Source of the DNA: an uncultured SAR116 cluster alpha proteobacterium | Lineage (GTDB): Bacteria; Pseudomonadota; Alphaproteobacteria; Puniceispirillales; Puniceispirillaceae | DNA length: 64,000 nucleotides | Direction: 5' to 3' | Assembly (NCBI GenBank): GCA_902547925.1 | Contig: CACCQD010000002.1 | Span: 1-64,000 of the forward strand | Shown here: piece by piece, positions 10,843-20,766 of the stretch | Numbering within the stretch: the first letter of the stretch is position 1 | Layout: each line of letters opens with the position of its first letter | Position numbers and translations under genes: made by a program | The notes under the pieces: model-generated | Database searches by the model: none | Told to the model about the DNA's origin: nothing | The model's input: only the letters and a program-made list of their open reading frames with translations

Positions 10843-13839
10843 ATGACCCGCGATCCAACTCATACCGAAATTACCCAGCTATGCCCGGGTTTGCCCGTCA
10901 TCTCAGCTGATCAGCAACCGGTTTATGACGATCTTGTTTCCTGGGCAGACACCATTACGGGTGATGCTGACACCGGAAACCCAGCAGGCGCACTTGCCGC
11001 CATGCTGGTGCATTCGCACCATCTTCAGACGCTGGCGCGGCGGCACCAGGACGCCATTGTACCAATCCTGCGGGGACAAGGTGCCACAATCATCAGCACC
11101 GCCTGTGACGAATTGACGGCGGCAACGCCAATAATCAGAGATGATGCCGCCATGATGCGGGCTCTTCGCAGGCTTCGCCAACGCAGTGCGCTCGCCGTGG
11201 CTCTGTCTGACTTGGGTGCAGGCACAAGCGCAGGGACAAGTAAAGGCGCAAGTCATGGCGCAAGGAATGGCGCAAGTGCTGATATCGCCACACAGATGGA
11301 ATGGCTCAGCAACGCCGCGGAGACCGCAGTTCGCGCCGCAGTTCGTTACCTGTTTGATCAGGCGGTGCGGCGGGGCAAATGCCCTCCACAGGCTGAGACG
11401 ATGGAACAGTGCGGCTGGGTCATTCTGGCGCTTGGCAAATTGGGCGCATCGGAACTGAATTACTCCTCCGATATTGATTTGATCATTCTTCATGATCCCG
11501 ATAGCACGCCATTGTTTGCAGCCGATACAGCCCAACAATTCTATGTTGAACAGACCCGCGCGCTTGTGCGGCTGCTCTCTCAGAGTACGGGGGATGGCAT
11601 TGGCTGGCGGGTCGATCTGCGCCTACGACCAGACCCGGGCGCAACCGCCGTCAGCATTCAGATTGGCGCGGCACTCAGCTATTATGAGTCAATCGCCCGC
11701 ACCTGGGAGCGAGCGGCCTTCATCCGGGCCAGACCGATCGCGGGCGATCTCGCACTTGGTGCCAGCTTACTTGGCGACATTCAGCCTTTCATCTGGCGGC
11801 GAACGCTGGATTACGCGGTAATGGACGATATGAAGTCGATGTTGCGCCGGCCAGTGCAAACATCCGGCTGGCAAGGCTATAACCTGAAAACCGGTAAGAA
11901 TGGCATTCGCCAGATCGAGTTTTTTACCCATGTCCTGCAATTGGTTGCGGGCGGCCGCATTCCCGCCATCCGCCAGCCCCGCACCCTGCCAGCCCTTCAG
12001 GCGCTGGCTGATGAAAAGTGGATCAGCCAGGATCAGGCGCGCAATCTGGCAGTCCTCTATCACGCCATTCGCCGCGTCGAACACCGGTTGCAGATGCTCA
12101 GCGATGCACAGACGCATTCATTGCCGCGCAGCGAAGCCGAGCTCACGCAATTCGTCCAGTTCCTCGGCCATGACAGCAATGACAGCTTCCTTGCCGCGCT
12201 TGCAAATGTGATGCAGGCGATCAGTGCAAACACCACACACAAACTTCTAGAGGATGCCGACCAGACTGCGATCTCCGTCAAGGCAGACGGTGACAGCCTG
12301 CTGCTCGATGACACCGAACAGCTTATCCAATGGCTTGTTGCACATGGATTCCAACGTCCGGGTGATGTCTGTGCCACCCTTGACGGTTGGATGGCAGGCC
12401 GGATCGCCACCACGCGGGGGGAGCGGGCGCGTTCGCTGCTGAACAGGCTGATGCCAACCATTCTTGCCCACTTGGCAGGCGGCAGCTCACCAGACGATCA
12501 ATTCGCAGCTTTCGCTCAATTCACCGAGGCGCTGCCAGCAAGTGTTCAGATTTTCTCGTTGCTCAACCATAACCGGCAGTTGACGAAATTGCTGTGTGAC
12601 GTTCTGGTTCTCTCACCGCGGATGGCGTCCTATCTGCGCCGCACCCCAGCCCTGTTTGACCTTGTCCTGTTTGACGATTTCTTCAACCCACTCCCCAGCG
12701 GCGATGTTCTGGAAGGGCAGATGCGGACCGCAATCGCCAACCTGTCGGTTGAGGAGGCGCTTGACGCGATAAAGCGGCGCGCACGGGAATGGCGTTTCCA
12801 ATGCGAGGTTCAGGCGCTCAGCCATGTTCTGCACCCAGCCGATCTTGGCCGCGCGCTGAGCATGATCGCCGATATTGTCGTTCGCGCCGTGCATCAATTG
12901 GCCGTTGAGGACATGCAGCGCCGGCATGGCAGCATTGACGGCGAAAGCACCATTCTTGCGCTTGGTCGACTTGGCATCCGGGCCTTGACGGCTCATTCCG
13001 ATCTGGATCTGGTTGTCGTTTTTCAGGCCGATGCAACCACTCAGTCAAATGGTGATCGCGCCGTGGGCGCCACGGCCTATTTTGCCCGTCTGACGCAGAC
13101 CTTTGTCAATTGGTTGAGCAGACCAACCGCTGAGGGCAGCCTTTATGAGGTGGATATGCGGCTGCGACCCGACGGCGAAAAGGGAACCGTCGCCGTCAGC
13201 ATTGACCGTTTCACCAATTACTATGAGAAGGACGCATGGGTCTGGGAAAAGCTGGCGCTTGCCAAGGCGCGGATCATCACCGATCCGACGCGCGCATCAT
13301 CAGCGGTGACAGCACTCACAAAAGCCATTCACAGATCGACGCAGCAACCAATCGGCCTGCCGACAGTCGGCAAGGCCGTTATTGATATGCGGCGGCGGTT
13401 GCGTGATGCCTATGGGAGCGCGCCGGCACTGCAACTGCGCAGGTTTCCGGGAGGAACGGCAGAGCTCGATCTTCTAATACAGGGGCTGCGGCTTGTCCAT
13501 GCTGACCTTTTTACAGGCACAGGTCAGAGCCAAATCGACATCATTTCAAAATTGGCAAGCGCAAAGCGCATCAGCCAGACCCATGCTGCCGATCTGGAGG
13601 GCGCAAGCAAGCTGTTCAACAATGTTTATACCAGCTTGCGCCTCTGCGTTGGGGCAGTTGGGCAGAACGCCGGGGATTTTTCCACTGCTGTCGTCCAGTT
13701 CATTGTCGAGAACAATGACGCCGCCGACGAGCCGCAGCTGATCGCTATGCTGGACGGCGAACGTGAAAAAATCATGGCTGTTTTTGATGCAATTTATCCA
13801 CCGCAGCACACCTCCAACGGGCCATCGACCGACCAGTGA
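10843..13839 (+). CDS. glnE: Bifunctional glutamine synthetase adenylyltransferase/adenylyl-removing enzyme
   Basis: About 998 aa; two nucleotidyltransferase modules: 'LGKLGASELNYSSDIDLIILHDPD' and 'LGRLGIRALTAHSDLDLVVVFQAD'. Confidence 0.95.
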   Translation: MTRDPTHTEITQLCPGLPVISADQQPVYDDLVSWADTITGDADTGNPAGALAAMLVHSHHLQTLARRHQDAIVPILRGQGATIISTACDELTAATPIIRDDAAMMRALRRLRQRSALAVALSDLGAGTSAGTSKGASHGARNGASADIATQMEWLSNAAETAVRAAVRYLFDQAVRRGKCPPQAETMEQCGWVILALGKLGASELNYSSDIDLIILHDPDSTPLFAADTAQQFYVEQTRALVRLLSQSTGDGIGWRVDLRLRPDPGATAVSIQIGAALSYYESIARTWERAAFIRARPIAGDLALGASLLGDIQPFIWRRTLDYAVMDDMKSMLRRPVQTSGWQGYNLKTGKNGIRQIEFFTHVLQLVAGGRIPAIRQPRTLPALQALADEKWISQDQARNLAVLYHAIRRVEHRLQMLSDAQTHSLPRSEAELTQFVQFLGHDSNDSFLAALANVMQAISANTTHKLLEDADQTAISVKADGDSLLLDDTEQLIQWLVAHGFQRPGDVCATLDGWMAGRIATTRGERARSLLNRLMPTILAHLAGGSSPDDQFAAFAQFTEALPASVQIFSLLNHNRQLTKLLCDVLVLSPRMASYLRRTPALFDLVLFDDFFNPLPSGDVLEGQMRTAIANLSVEEALDAIKRRAREWRFQCEVQALSHVLHPADLGRALSMIADIVVRAVHQLAVEDMQRRHGSIDGESTILALGRLGIRALTAHSDLDLVVVFQADATTQSNGDRAVGATAYFARLTQTFVNWLSRPTAEGSLYEVDMRLRPDGEKGTVAVSIDRFTNYYEKDAWVWEKLALAKARIITDPTRASSAVTALTKAIHRSTQQPIGLPTVGKAVIDMRRRLRDAYGSAPALQLRRFPGGTAELDLLIQGLRLVHADLFTGTGQSQIDIISKLASAKRISQTHAADLEGASKLFNNVYTSLRLCVGAVGQNAGDFSTAVVQFIVENNDAADEPQLIAMLDGEREKIMAVFDAIYPPQHTSNGPSTDQ
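11221..11280 (+). repeat. Five in-frame 12-bp tandem repeats within glnE
   Basis: GGCACAAGCGCA / GGGACAAGTAAA / GGCGCAAGTCAT / GGCGCAAGGAAT / GGCGCAAGTGCT, encoding GTSA GTSK GASH GARN GASA. Confidence 0.85.
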
Positions 13840-14020
13840 TCTGGAAAAATTTATTTTGTCTTTGAAACGACTGAATTTTGTTGAATGCAAGACAGACGGC
13901 ACGCTTCAGCCCGCCGTAATGAAGCGTACTATTTCCTGGTTTATCGGACACCCAATAATCCGGTTATCAACACAGTTGTGAGCACCGCTTTTTTGGGTCT
14001 TTTGGAGTTGGATATCGGCC

Positions 14021-15313
14021 ATGCTGAGATCTGCCGCTGCCTCATGGACCCTGTTTTTCGGCCTGTTGCTAATCATGGCCGGCAATGGCCTGCAGATGGT
14101 GCTGCTCGGTATTCGCTCTTCCGATGCCGGCTTCAGCAATGTGGCGACAGGCCTGATTATGGCCGGCTATTATTTGGGGCTTTTTCTGGGGTCTCTGGGC
14201 GTTCCGCACATCCTCAACAATGTTGGCCATGTGCGCGTGTTTGGCGCAATGTCGGCAATTGCCTCGGCTGCCGTTCTGTTGCATGCGGCCATCATTGATC
14301 CCTATGTCTGGACAATTATGCGGATTCTGACAGGGTTCAGCTTTGCCGGCATGTATATCGTCTGCGAAAGCTGGCTGAATGATCAATCAACCAACGAAAC
14401 TCGTGGGCAGATGCTGTCTTTATACATGATCGTTACAATGGCAGGCATCGCAGGGGGCCAGCTGATGATCTCGTTTGGCAGCGAGACTGGGCTTGAACTG
14501 TTTCTGCTGGCGTCTGTTCTTGTCTCGCTGGCGGTGGTGCCGATTTTGATCTCAGTTGGTAAAGCACCTGAGTTTTTGGCACCTGAACGCATCAGCCTGC
14601 GCCGGATCTTCCAGATATCGCCGCTTGCTGTCATCGGCCTCGCGCTGAATGGCATGTCCATCGCGATGGTTTTTGGCATGGGCGCGGTCTATGGCAAGTC
14701 AATTGGCATGAGCACCAGTGAGATCGGCTATTTCATGACAGCACCAGTGATCGGCGCTCTGGTGCTGCAATATCCAGTGGGCCGGTTGTCAGACCGGTTT
14801 GACAGGCGTGTTGTCATCCTCGGCGTTTCAGCAATGGCCGCTGGCACCTTGCTAATAGCCTCGCAGCTCGGGATTGGCAATTTTGCCCTTCTTCTTGTCT
14901 GCATGGTTGTGTTCGGCGGATTTCTGTTTCCGATGTATTCGCTATGTATCGCCCACGCGAATGATTTTCTAACCCCCTCGCAGATGGTCGCCGTGGCCTC
15001 TGGGTTGGTGATGATGAGTGGTGCCGGCGCCGTTATTGGCGCTCCTTTGGCGGCGTTGTCGCTCGAATATCTGAGCGTTGCCAGCTTTTTCCCGCTGCTG
15101 GCATCAACACAGATTGCCACCGCCATCTTTGTCATTATCCGTATGACACGGCGGCGCGCGGTTCCAAGCGCCGCACAGGGTCCCTTCATCGCCATTCCCG
15201 AGGCCTCAAGTGCTGTGGCTGCCATTTTGAACCCCGAAGCGGAATGGGTAATGTCGGAGGAGGAAGCAGGCGACGCCGAGGATCCTTTCAAGGACAACCC
15301 CTACGTCAATTAG
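14021..15313 (+). CDS. MFS transporter
   Basis: 430 aa multi-TM protein; 'YPVGRLSDRFDRRVVILG' loop motif, 'CESWLNDQSTNETRGQ'. Confidence 0.88.
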   Translation: MLRSAAASWTLFFGLLLIMAGNGLQMVLLGIRSSDAGFSNVATGLIMAGYYLGLFLGSLGVPHILNNVGHVRVFGAMSAIASAAVLLHAAIIDPYVWTIMRILTGFSFAGMYIVCESWLNDQSTNETRGQMLSLYMIVTMAGIAGGQLMISFGSETGLELFLLASVLVSLAVVPILISVGKAPEFLAPERISLRRIFQISPLAVIGLALNGMSIAMVFGMGAVYGKSIGMSTSEIGYFMTAPVIGALVLQYPVGRLSDRFDRRVVILGVSAMAAGTLLIASQLGIGNFALLLVCMVVFGGFLFPMYSLCIAHANDFLTPSQMVAVASGLVMMSGAGAVIGAPLAALSLEYLSVASFFPLLASTQIATAIFVIIRMTRRRAVPSAAQGPFIAIPEASSAVAAILNPEAEWVMSEEEAGDAEDPFKDNPYVN

Positions 15314-15331
15314 CGCGTCTTTATCAGACGG

Positions 15332-15805
15332 TCAGGTGCTAGCCCGTTCAATCCGGCAATGGAAACAGTTGTTCTGCTCTGATCGTGCATGGATAAACGC
15401 AACTGCCGGGTTCTCCAGAATGGTCTCTGCCCTGTCAATAATCCGCGCGCGGTCAACCACACCGCCCGTGCCAAAGACTATTATCTCACCATTGTCATAG
15501 TCGCGCAGGATATAGCCGGCACTGTTGAAGATTGCGGTGAGTGTATCACTAGACTCGGCCCGCCTGCATGCAGCGGCATGGACGAAGATTGGCCCTGTAT
15601 CGGCATAGGCGTGCAGACCAGAAAATGGGCGGTGGGCAAGAACCAGATAGGGATCACCCTTCCCGATATTTTCCAGACAGTGCCGACAGGAAAGGCCATC
15701 GCCATCCGAAATCTTTTGTTTCGCCGGGAGGCCGGAGGAGTCCACCCCTTCAGCCTGCCATCCGATCACATTTTCGCATGGTATAGGAATAAATCTCGCT
15801 GACAT
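15332..15805 (-). CDS. DUF1203-like protein
   Basis: 157 aa; 'CRHCLENIGKGDPYLVLAHRPFSGLHAYADTGPIFVHA' pattern. Confidence 0.65.
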   Translation of the reverse strand: MSARFIPIPCENVIGWQAEGVDSSGLPAKQKISDGDGLSCRHCLENIGKGDPYLVLAHRPFSGLHAYADTGPIFVHAAACRRAESSDTLTAIFNSAGYILRDYDNGEIIVFGTGGVVDRARIIDRAETILENPAVAFIHARSEQNNCFHCRIERAST

Positions 15806-15965
15806 TCCGCGCCCTCTTCCGGTTCAGACCGTCTGCGCCATCATGGCATCAGTTAACCACCTTACGAAACGCACCTTTTGAATCATCCAAAAGGTCATTG
15901 CGGGTTCGAAATGGCACCAAACATATGGGATAGCGCTCAGTGATCAATTGAATTAGATTTTTCTA

Positions 15966-16481
15966 ATGTATTGGAAATTCGAACTACTTCTGCTCTTCGG
16001 CCTCACTATGGCATCAATCCATATGGCGCAGGCGACGGAGACTGAAACTAAACCTGACCCGTTCTCTCTATCCGGCCAGATTGAGGTAACACGGGTCAGT
16101 GATGGGGACTCGCTGCGCAGTGGAAGATTGAAGATTCGCCTCTTTGGAATTGATGCCCCGGAAATCAAACAGCAATGCGAGGCTGGTGATGGTTCATCCT
16201 GGTCCTGCGGGCACGCCGCGCGCGATGCAATGCGTAAACTTTCCCGATCTGCGACACAACTTACCTGTCACCTGCGTGATGTTGACCGGTATGGACGGCT
16301 TGTCATGCAATGTTTTGCCGATGGCCGCGATATCGCAGCCGCGTTGGTGGATAAAGGGCTGGCTCTTGCCTATCGAGATTTTTCATCAGAATATGTGAAG
16401 AATGAGGAGCGTGCAGCAACGGCAGGACGTGGCATGTGGCAGGGGCGATTCAGCCCCCCCTGGGAATGGCGCCGAAAATGA
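15966..16481 (+). CDS. Staphylococcal nuclease-like (thermonuclease) secreted protein
   Basis: 171 aa with N-terminal signal-like segment; 'VTRVSDGDSLRSGRLKIRLFGIDAPEIKQQC', 'DVDRYGRLVMQCFADGRDIAAALVDKGLA'. Confidence 0.88.
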   Translation: MYWKFELLLLFGLTMASIHMAQATETETKPDPFSLSGQIEVTRVSDGDSLRSGRLKIRLFGIDAPEIKQQCEAGDGSSWSCGHAARDAMRKLSRSATQLTCHLRDVDRYGRLVMQCFADGRDIAAALVDKGLALAYRDFSSEYVKNEERAATAGRGMWQGRFSPPWEWRRK

Positions 16482-16588
16482 GTCCTCCATCAATGACAAA
16501 AAAGCACTAGTTGCCAAAAGGTCGGAAAACTGCCTGACAAAGCCGGAGTGATTTGGCATATTGCAAACAGCAAATTCTGACAGAACGG

Positions 16589-16807
16589 AGCCACACCATG
16601 GCTGATGAAGATCGTATTACCATTATCGCCGAGAGTTTTGAAGCCGCGGCACTTGAGTTTCACCGGCGGAATCTGGCGTCCGAGGGCTATCGCATGGCAG
16701 GGCCAATCTCGATGCAGCGCTTTGAGTTGATGAATGGACCGAAACGAGAGCACCTGTTTGATGGCAACCCGATGTTTGCAGTGACGTTTGCCAAGGACGG
16801 ATCATAG
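16589..16807 (+). CDS. Small conserved hypothetical protein
   Basis: In-frame ORF from an inner ATG (MADEDRITIIAESFEAAALEFHRRNLASEGYRMAGPI...); 'GGAG'-like context upstream. Confidence 0.55.
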   Translation, partial: SHTMADEDRITIIAESFEAAALEFHRRNLASEGYRMAGPISMQRFELMNGPKREHLFDGNPMFAVTFAKDGS

Positions 16808-16878
16808 GCAAGACAGATCATAGGCTAACGAGTCGTAGGTAAGACGGGTTGTTGCCAAGTCGGGTTATTGGCAAGGCG
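16783..16878. repeat. Degenerate 16-bp tandem repeat (about 6 units)
   Basis: gacgtttgccaaggac / ggatcataggcaagac / agatcataggctaacg / agtcgtaggtaagacg / ggttgttgccaagtcg / ggttattggcaaggcg. Confidence 0.6.
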
Positions 16879-16960
16879 GCACTCCCTCGCCTGTTCCCAC
16901 TGATCCGTACTGATCCATCCGGTAAAGGTTCGCGGGCTTGCCACACGCAATCTTACTTTG

Positions 16961-17380
16961 TCAGAGCAGGCCAAGCTCACGCAATTCGGCTGCCATCTCG
17001 GCTGGCATCACCTCGCCGCTGTCGGCGCTCACAGGGATATCAGCCGGCGCGTCCTTTGCCTCGAGATACCGCCACCCCTGAAAAACCCGGGCCCGCAGCG
17101 GTTCGACCGCAATCAAGTCCGGACCAAGAACTATGCCGCAGGCAGGACGCCCGTCGGCGCGTTGCATCGCGCGCAATTCGGTGATTGGCTGGCGGGCGCA
17201 CATCACACCCTTGATCACCCAGAAAATCGACCCACCATCAAGCACTTCCTGGCCCCGGCGGGGTGTGTTACGGGTTACATGTATCAGCTCCATGCCAGCG
17301 GCAAAGCGCGCTTCCTGCCAGTTTCGTAGAGTGGCGAGCGAGGTTGAACCAACGGATAATTTCTTCAGGTGAACGGTCAT
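16961..17380 (-). CDS. DUF1489 family protein
   Basis: 'HLKKLSVGSTSLATLRNWQ...HVTRNTPRRGQEVLDGGSIFWVIKGVMCARQPI'. Confidence 0.75.
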   Translation of the reverse strand: MTVHLKKLSVGSTSLATLRNWQEARFAAGMELIHVTRNTPRRGQEVLDGGSIFWVIKGVMCARQPITELRAMQRADGRPACGIVLGPDLIAVEPLRARVFQGWRYLEAKDAPADIPVSADSGEVMPAEMAAELRELGLL

Positions 17381-17490
17381 GGATACCACTATCAAGTCGT
17401 CGTCAGGAGATGGGCAAATGATCAGGCCAAATAAAGGGGAGGCAGAAAATATTCACTCAGGCCATCATATATGTCCCCGTCAAATCCTGG

Positions 17491-18900
17491 CTAAGTCAGA
17501 TAGAGTGCCGCCAACCCCAAAAAGACAAAGAACCCCACAACGTCTGTGATGGTCGTGATAAAGACGCTTGACGCCACCGCAGGATCGACGCCCAGGCGCA
17601 CTAGTCCGAGCGGCACCAATGTTCCACTGAGTCCGGCAACCATCATATTGGCGAACATCGCGACAGCCATCACCGCCGCAACGTCGGCATCGTTAAACCA
17701 AAGAAATGCCATCGTCGCCGACAGCATCGCAAAAACCAAACCATTCAGCGCAGCAACCAATAACTCCCGCCGAACAAAGGCCATCGCAGCATCACGGTCC
17801 AGTTGCCGAAGAGCAATGGCCCGCACGGCAACAGTTACCGTCTGGGTTCCAGCATTGCCCCCCATTGAGGCGACAATCGGCATCAGAATGGCAAGCGCCA
17901 CAAGCCGTTCGATGGTTGCATCAAACAGACCGATGACAGCCGAAGCAATGATCGCGGTGAACAGATTGATCAACAGCCAAGAGGACCGACCCTGCAGCGT
18001 ATCCCAAAGGCTTGAGCGGACATTCGCCTCACCGACACCTGCCAGCGCCATCAAATCCTCCTCGGCTTCCTCGTCAATTACATCGATGATATCATCAATG
18101 GTAATCATTCCGACCAGACGCCCATAATCATCAACAACACCGGCGCAAACCATGCCATAGCGGCGGAACAAAATGGAGACTTCCTCTTGATCCATGGTCA
18201 CCGGAATTTTTCTGAAATCGGTTTCCATGATCTCAGAAATACGGCGCGGACGTTGGGCCCGCAGCAAGCGGCTCAGACGCACCTCTCCCACCATGTTGCG
18301 CGCCGCATCGACAACAAAGATCAGATAGAATTCTTCAATGTCGAGATCCGAGGCTCGCAGAAAATCAATTGTCTGGCCGACTGTCCAGAAGGTTGGTACG
18401 GTGACAACTTCGCGTTCCATCATCCGGCCGGCGGAATCCTCCAGGAAGGACAATCCTTCCTCGACCAGAACACGGTCCTCTGCCGGTAGTGCTGCCAGCA
18501 CGTCGTCAATTTCGTCCTGCTCCAGTTCCTCGACAATATGGATGGCATCATCTGTTGGCAAATCAGGTAACTGGCGCGCCAGTGCCGCTACACCCATCAC
18601 GTCGACGATTTCCTCACGCGTTGCCTCGCCAAGATAGGACAGCATTTCGGCGTCGAGGTCGTCACCGAGCATGCGCACCAACTCCCCGGCCTTACGCGTT
18701 GGCAACCGCTCAAGCAGATCAGCCTGATCAGCTGGGTGGAGCGGCGCGACTAGTGCCCGTGCACGGCTCTCCAACTGCTGGTCCACAGCTGCCACGATCG
18801 CACTCTCGACCTTTGGCGTCAGGCCATAGAGCGACGCCAGCCGGTCTACCGCCTCATGCTTGCGTTCACCGCGATCATTGTGGTCTGCAGCGCCTGCCAT
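17491..18900 (-). CDS. mgtE: Magnesium transporter MgtE
   Basis: 469 aa; N domain, CBS pair, TM domain with 'PIVASMGGNAGTQTVTV'. Confidence 0.95.
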   Translation of the reverse strand: MAGAADHNDRGERKHEAVDRLASLYGLTPKVESAIVAAVDQQLESRARALVAPLHPADQADLLERLPTRKAGELVRMLGDDLDAEMLSYLGEATREEIVDVMGVAALARQLPDLPTDDAIHIVEELEQDEIDDVLAALPAEDRVLVEEGLSFLEDSAGRMMEREVVTVPTFWTVGQTIDFLRASDLDIEEFYLIFVVDAARNMVGEVRLSRLLRAQRPRRISEIMETDFRKIPVTMDQEEVSILFRRYGMVCAGVVDDYGRLVGMITIDDIIDVIDEEAEEDLMALAGVGEANVRSSLWDTLQGRSSWLLINLFTAIIASAVIGLFDATIERLVALAILMPIVASMGGNAGTQTVTVAVRAIALRQLDRDAAMAFVRRELLVAALNGLVFAMLSATMAFLWFNDADVAAVMAVAMFANMMVAGLSGTLVPLGLVRLGVDPAVASSVFITTITDVVGFFVFLGLAALYLT

Positions 18901-19112
18901 AGTCCGCTCCCCAGGGGCTGTCCGATCGCCACAACCCGGTCTCCGACAGGGTGATAGCCTAGCAGACTAAACAGGTGAAGAAAACCTGACAGCCAGCACC
19001 AAAACCGGGGTGAAATTTTATTACCGGGGCACATGCCGTAGCAGCAATGAAGCATCATTTCACAAAAGACAGGATGACACGCCATCATTTTGATTGACTG
19101 GCATCGCCATCA

Positions 19113-20540
19113 TTATTTCAATCCGAGATCATACAGGCCGATCCGCCGCACCGGGCCATCAAACTTGACAGCATGGCCAACTGGTGGATGCGCCCGCTGC
19201 GCACATTCCATCCGCTCACAGACCGCGCAACCAATGCCGATGGGATCAAGGGTAGCTCCCTTTATCTGTGCCAGTTGGTCTGCATACACCAGATCACGCC
19301 CATGGTGCATCTCACATCCAAGCGCCACGGCAAATTCTGGTGTCGGCTCATCAGGGCGTGACCAGATGCGGGGAACGGTGCGGGCGATGGTAAAAAACTT
19401 CTGTCCATTCGGCAATTCAGCAGCTTGAAAGAGCAATTGCTCAGGTGTGCGAAAGGCTTTATGCACATTCCATTTTGGGCAAGTGCCACCATGTTTGGCA
19501 AACTGCATTCCTCCAGCGGCAAGCCGCTTTGAGATATTGCCGGCATCATCGACCCTGACGAAGAAGAAGGGGATGCCGCGCGCTGTCGGTGCATTCAGGC
19601 TGGTCAGGCGGTGACAGACCTGCTCAAAGCTTGCACCAAACCGACGACCAAGCAGATCAAGGTCATAACGCAACTCCTTTGCCGCCTCCAGAAAGGCATT
19701 ATAGGGCATCATCACGGCAGCCGCAAAATAGCCGGCCAATGTCATTCGCAACAACGAGCGACACGCCGCGTCCTCGATGTCGTGATTGGCACATTCCGAA
19801 TCAAGCCACTCTGACTGGCTGATTAATGCCAACTGGACAAGCAGATGAAACTGTCTTTGCGGTCGGCGCAGCGCCTCACTGAGCAGGATTTCCCGCCGGT
19901 GATGGTCATAGCGGCGCAATTGTGAGCCCATAACCGCAACGGGGATGATCCGGACACGAAGACCAAGCACGTTATCTGCGTAGCCAACAAGGTTCTCCAT
20001 TAGCGCATCGCCATGCCCTGTGCCGCTAACTGTGGCATTCGCCCGAAAATTGTCTGCCGCTTCCTCGATGATCGCAAAATAGTTGTTCGCCTGCTGTAAC
20101 ACATCACGGATCCGCTCAACAGGATTGTTTGTCTCCACACCGCCACGCCCATCACCTGCTGCCACTTCAAGCTCAGCACGTACCTTGCGATAGGCTTCAA
20201 ATAGGTTGATCACCCCGCGCGCTGCAGCTGGTGCCGTCGTAATCAGATCCTGTAATTCGCGCCGCGAAATACGGTCACCCGCCAGCACCGGATCGGCGAA
20301 GACCTCGGTCAATTCGGTGGACAGCGCCGCGCTGTCATCCTCGGCAAATTCTTTCAGATCAATGTCAAAGGCACTGCCAAGGCGCAACAGCAAGCTGACG
20401 GTTAGAGGGCGCTGGTTATGCTCAAGCAGGTTCAGATATGACGGGCTGATGTCGAGGGTCTCTGCCATCGCTGTCTGCGACAGGTCGATCGATTGACGGA
20501 AGCGGCGCAACTTATGTCCAACGAGGATTTTTTCCTGCAT
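19113..20540 (-). CDS. XRE-family short-chain fatty acyl regulator (ScfR/RamB-like)
   Basis: 475 aa; N-terminal HTH 'KLRRFRQSIDLSQTAMAETLDISPSYLNLLEHNQRPLTVSLLLRL', long ImmA/IrrE-like and C-terminal domain; divergent from aceA. Confidence 0.85.
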   Translation of the reverse strand: MQEKILVGHKLRRFRQSIDLSQTAMAETLDISPSYLNLLEHNQRPLTVSLLLRLGSAFDIDLKEFAEDDSAALSTELTEVFADPVLAGDRISRRELQDLITTAPAAARGVINLFEAYRKVRAELEVAAGDGRGGVETNNPVERIRDVLQQANNYFAIIEEAADNFRANATVSGTGHGDALMENLVGYADNVLGLRVRIIPVAVMGSQLRRYDHHRREILLSEALRRPQRQFHLLVQLALISQSEWLDSECANHDIEDAACRSLLRMTLAGYFAAAVMMPYNAFLEAAKELRYDLDLLGRRFGASFEQVCHRLTSLNAPTARGIPFFFVRVDDAGNISKRLAAGGMQFAKHGGTCPKWNVHKAFRTPEQLLFQAAELPNGQKFFTIARTVPRIWSRPDEPTPEFAVALGCEMHHGRDLVYADQLAQIKGATLDPIGIGCAVCERMECAQRAHPPVGHAVKFDGPVRRIGLYDLGLK

Positions 20541-20623
20541 GACCCTCCCCTCACTTTCGGTGAGCCCGTGTCTTCACCGAAGTTATGAAAAATTTGTCCG
20601 TTTTGTAAAAACCTTTTAACAGT

Positions 20624-20668
20624 AAAATTGAAAATTGAAAATGTAAACATTTTACTTTTTTCAATTTT
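20624..20668. promoter_or_regulatory. Nested palindromic operator candidate between the ScfR-like gene and aceA
   Basis: AAAATTGAAAAttgAAAATGTAAACATTTTacTTTTTTCAATTTT: outer arms AAAATTGAAAA/TTTTCAATTTT and inner AAAATG-TAAA-CATTTT share nearly the same centre (about 20646). Confidence 0.6.
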
Positions 20669-20766
20669 GCACTTTTTTCCTCGTCTGCGACATTTTGGTA
20701 GGGTAACAACACACCAGTTTTTTGGCACCGCAGGGCGCGTTGCAAGTGAACCCCTAAAATTTAGGA

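Noticed and set aside
10903-11538. 211-aa minus-strand ORF rich in Cys/Ala
   Set aside because: Antisense to glnE; its Cys-rich stretch is the 12-bp glnE repeat read backwards.
17546-18127. 193-aa plus-strand ORF
   Set aside because: Antisense to mgtE.
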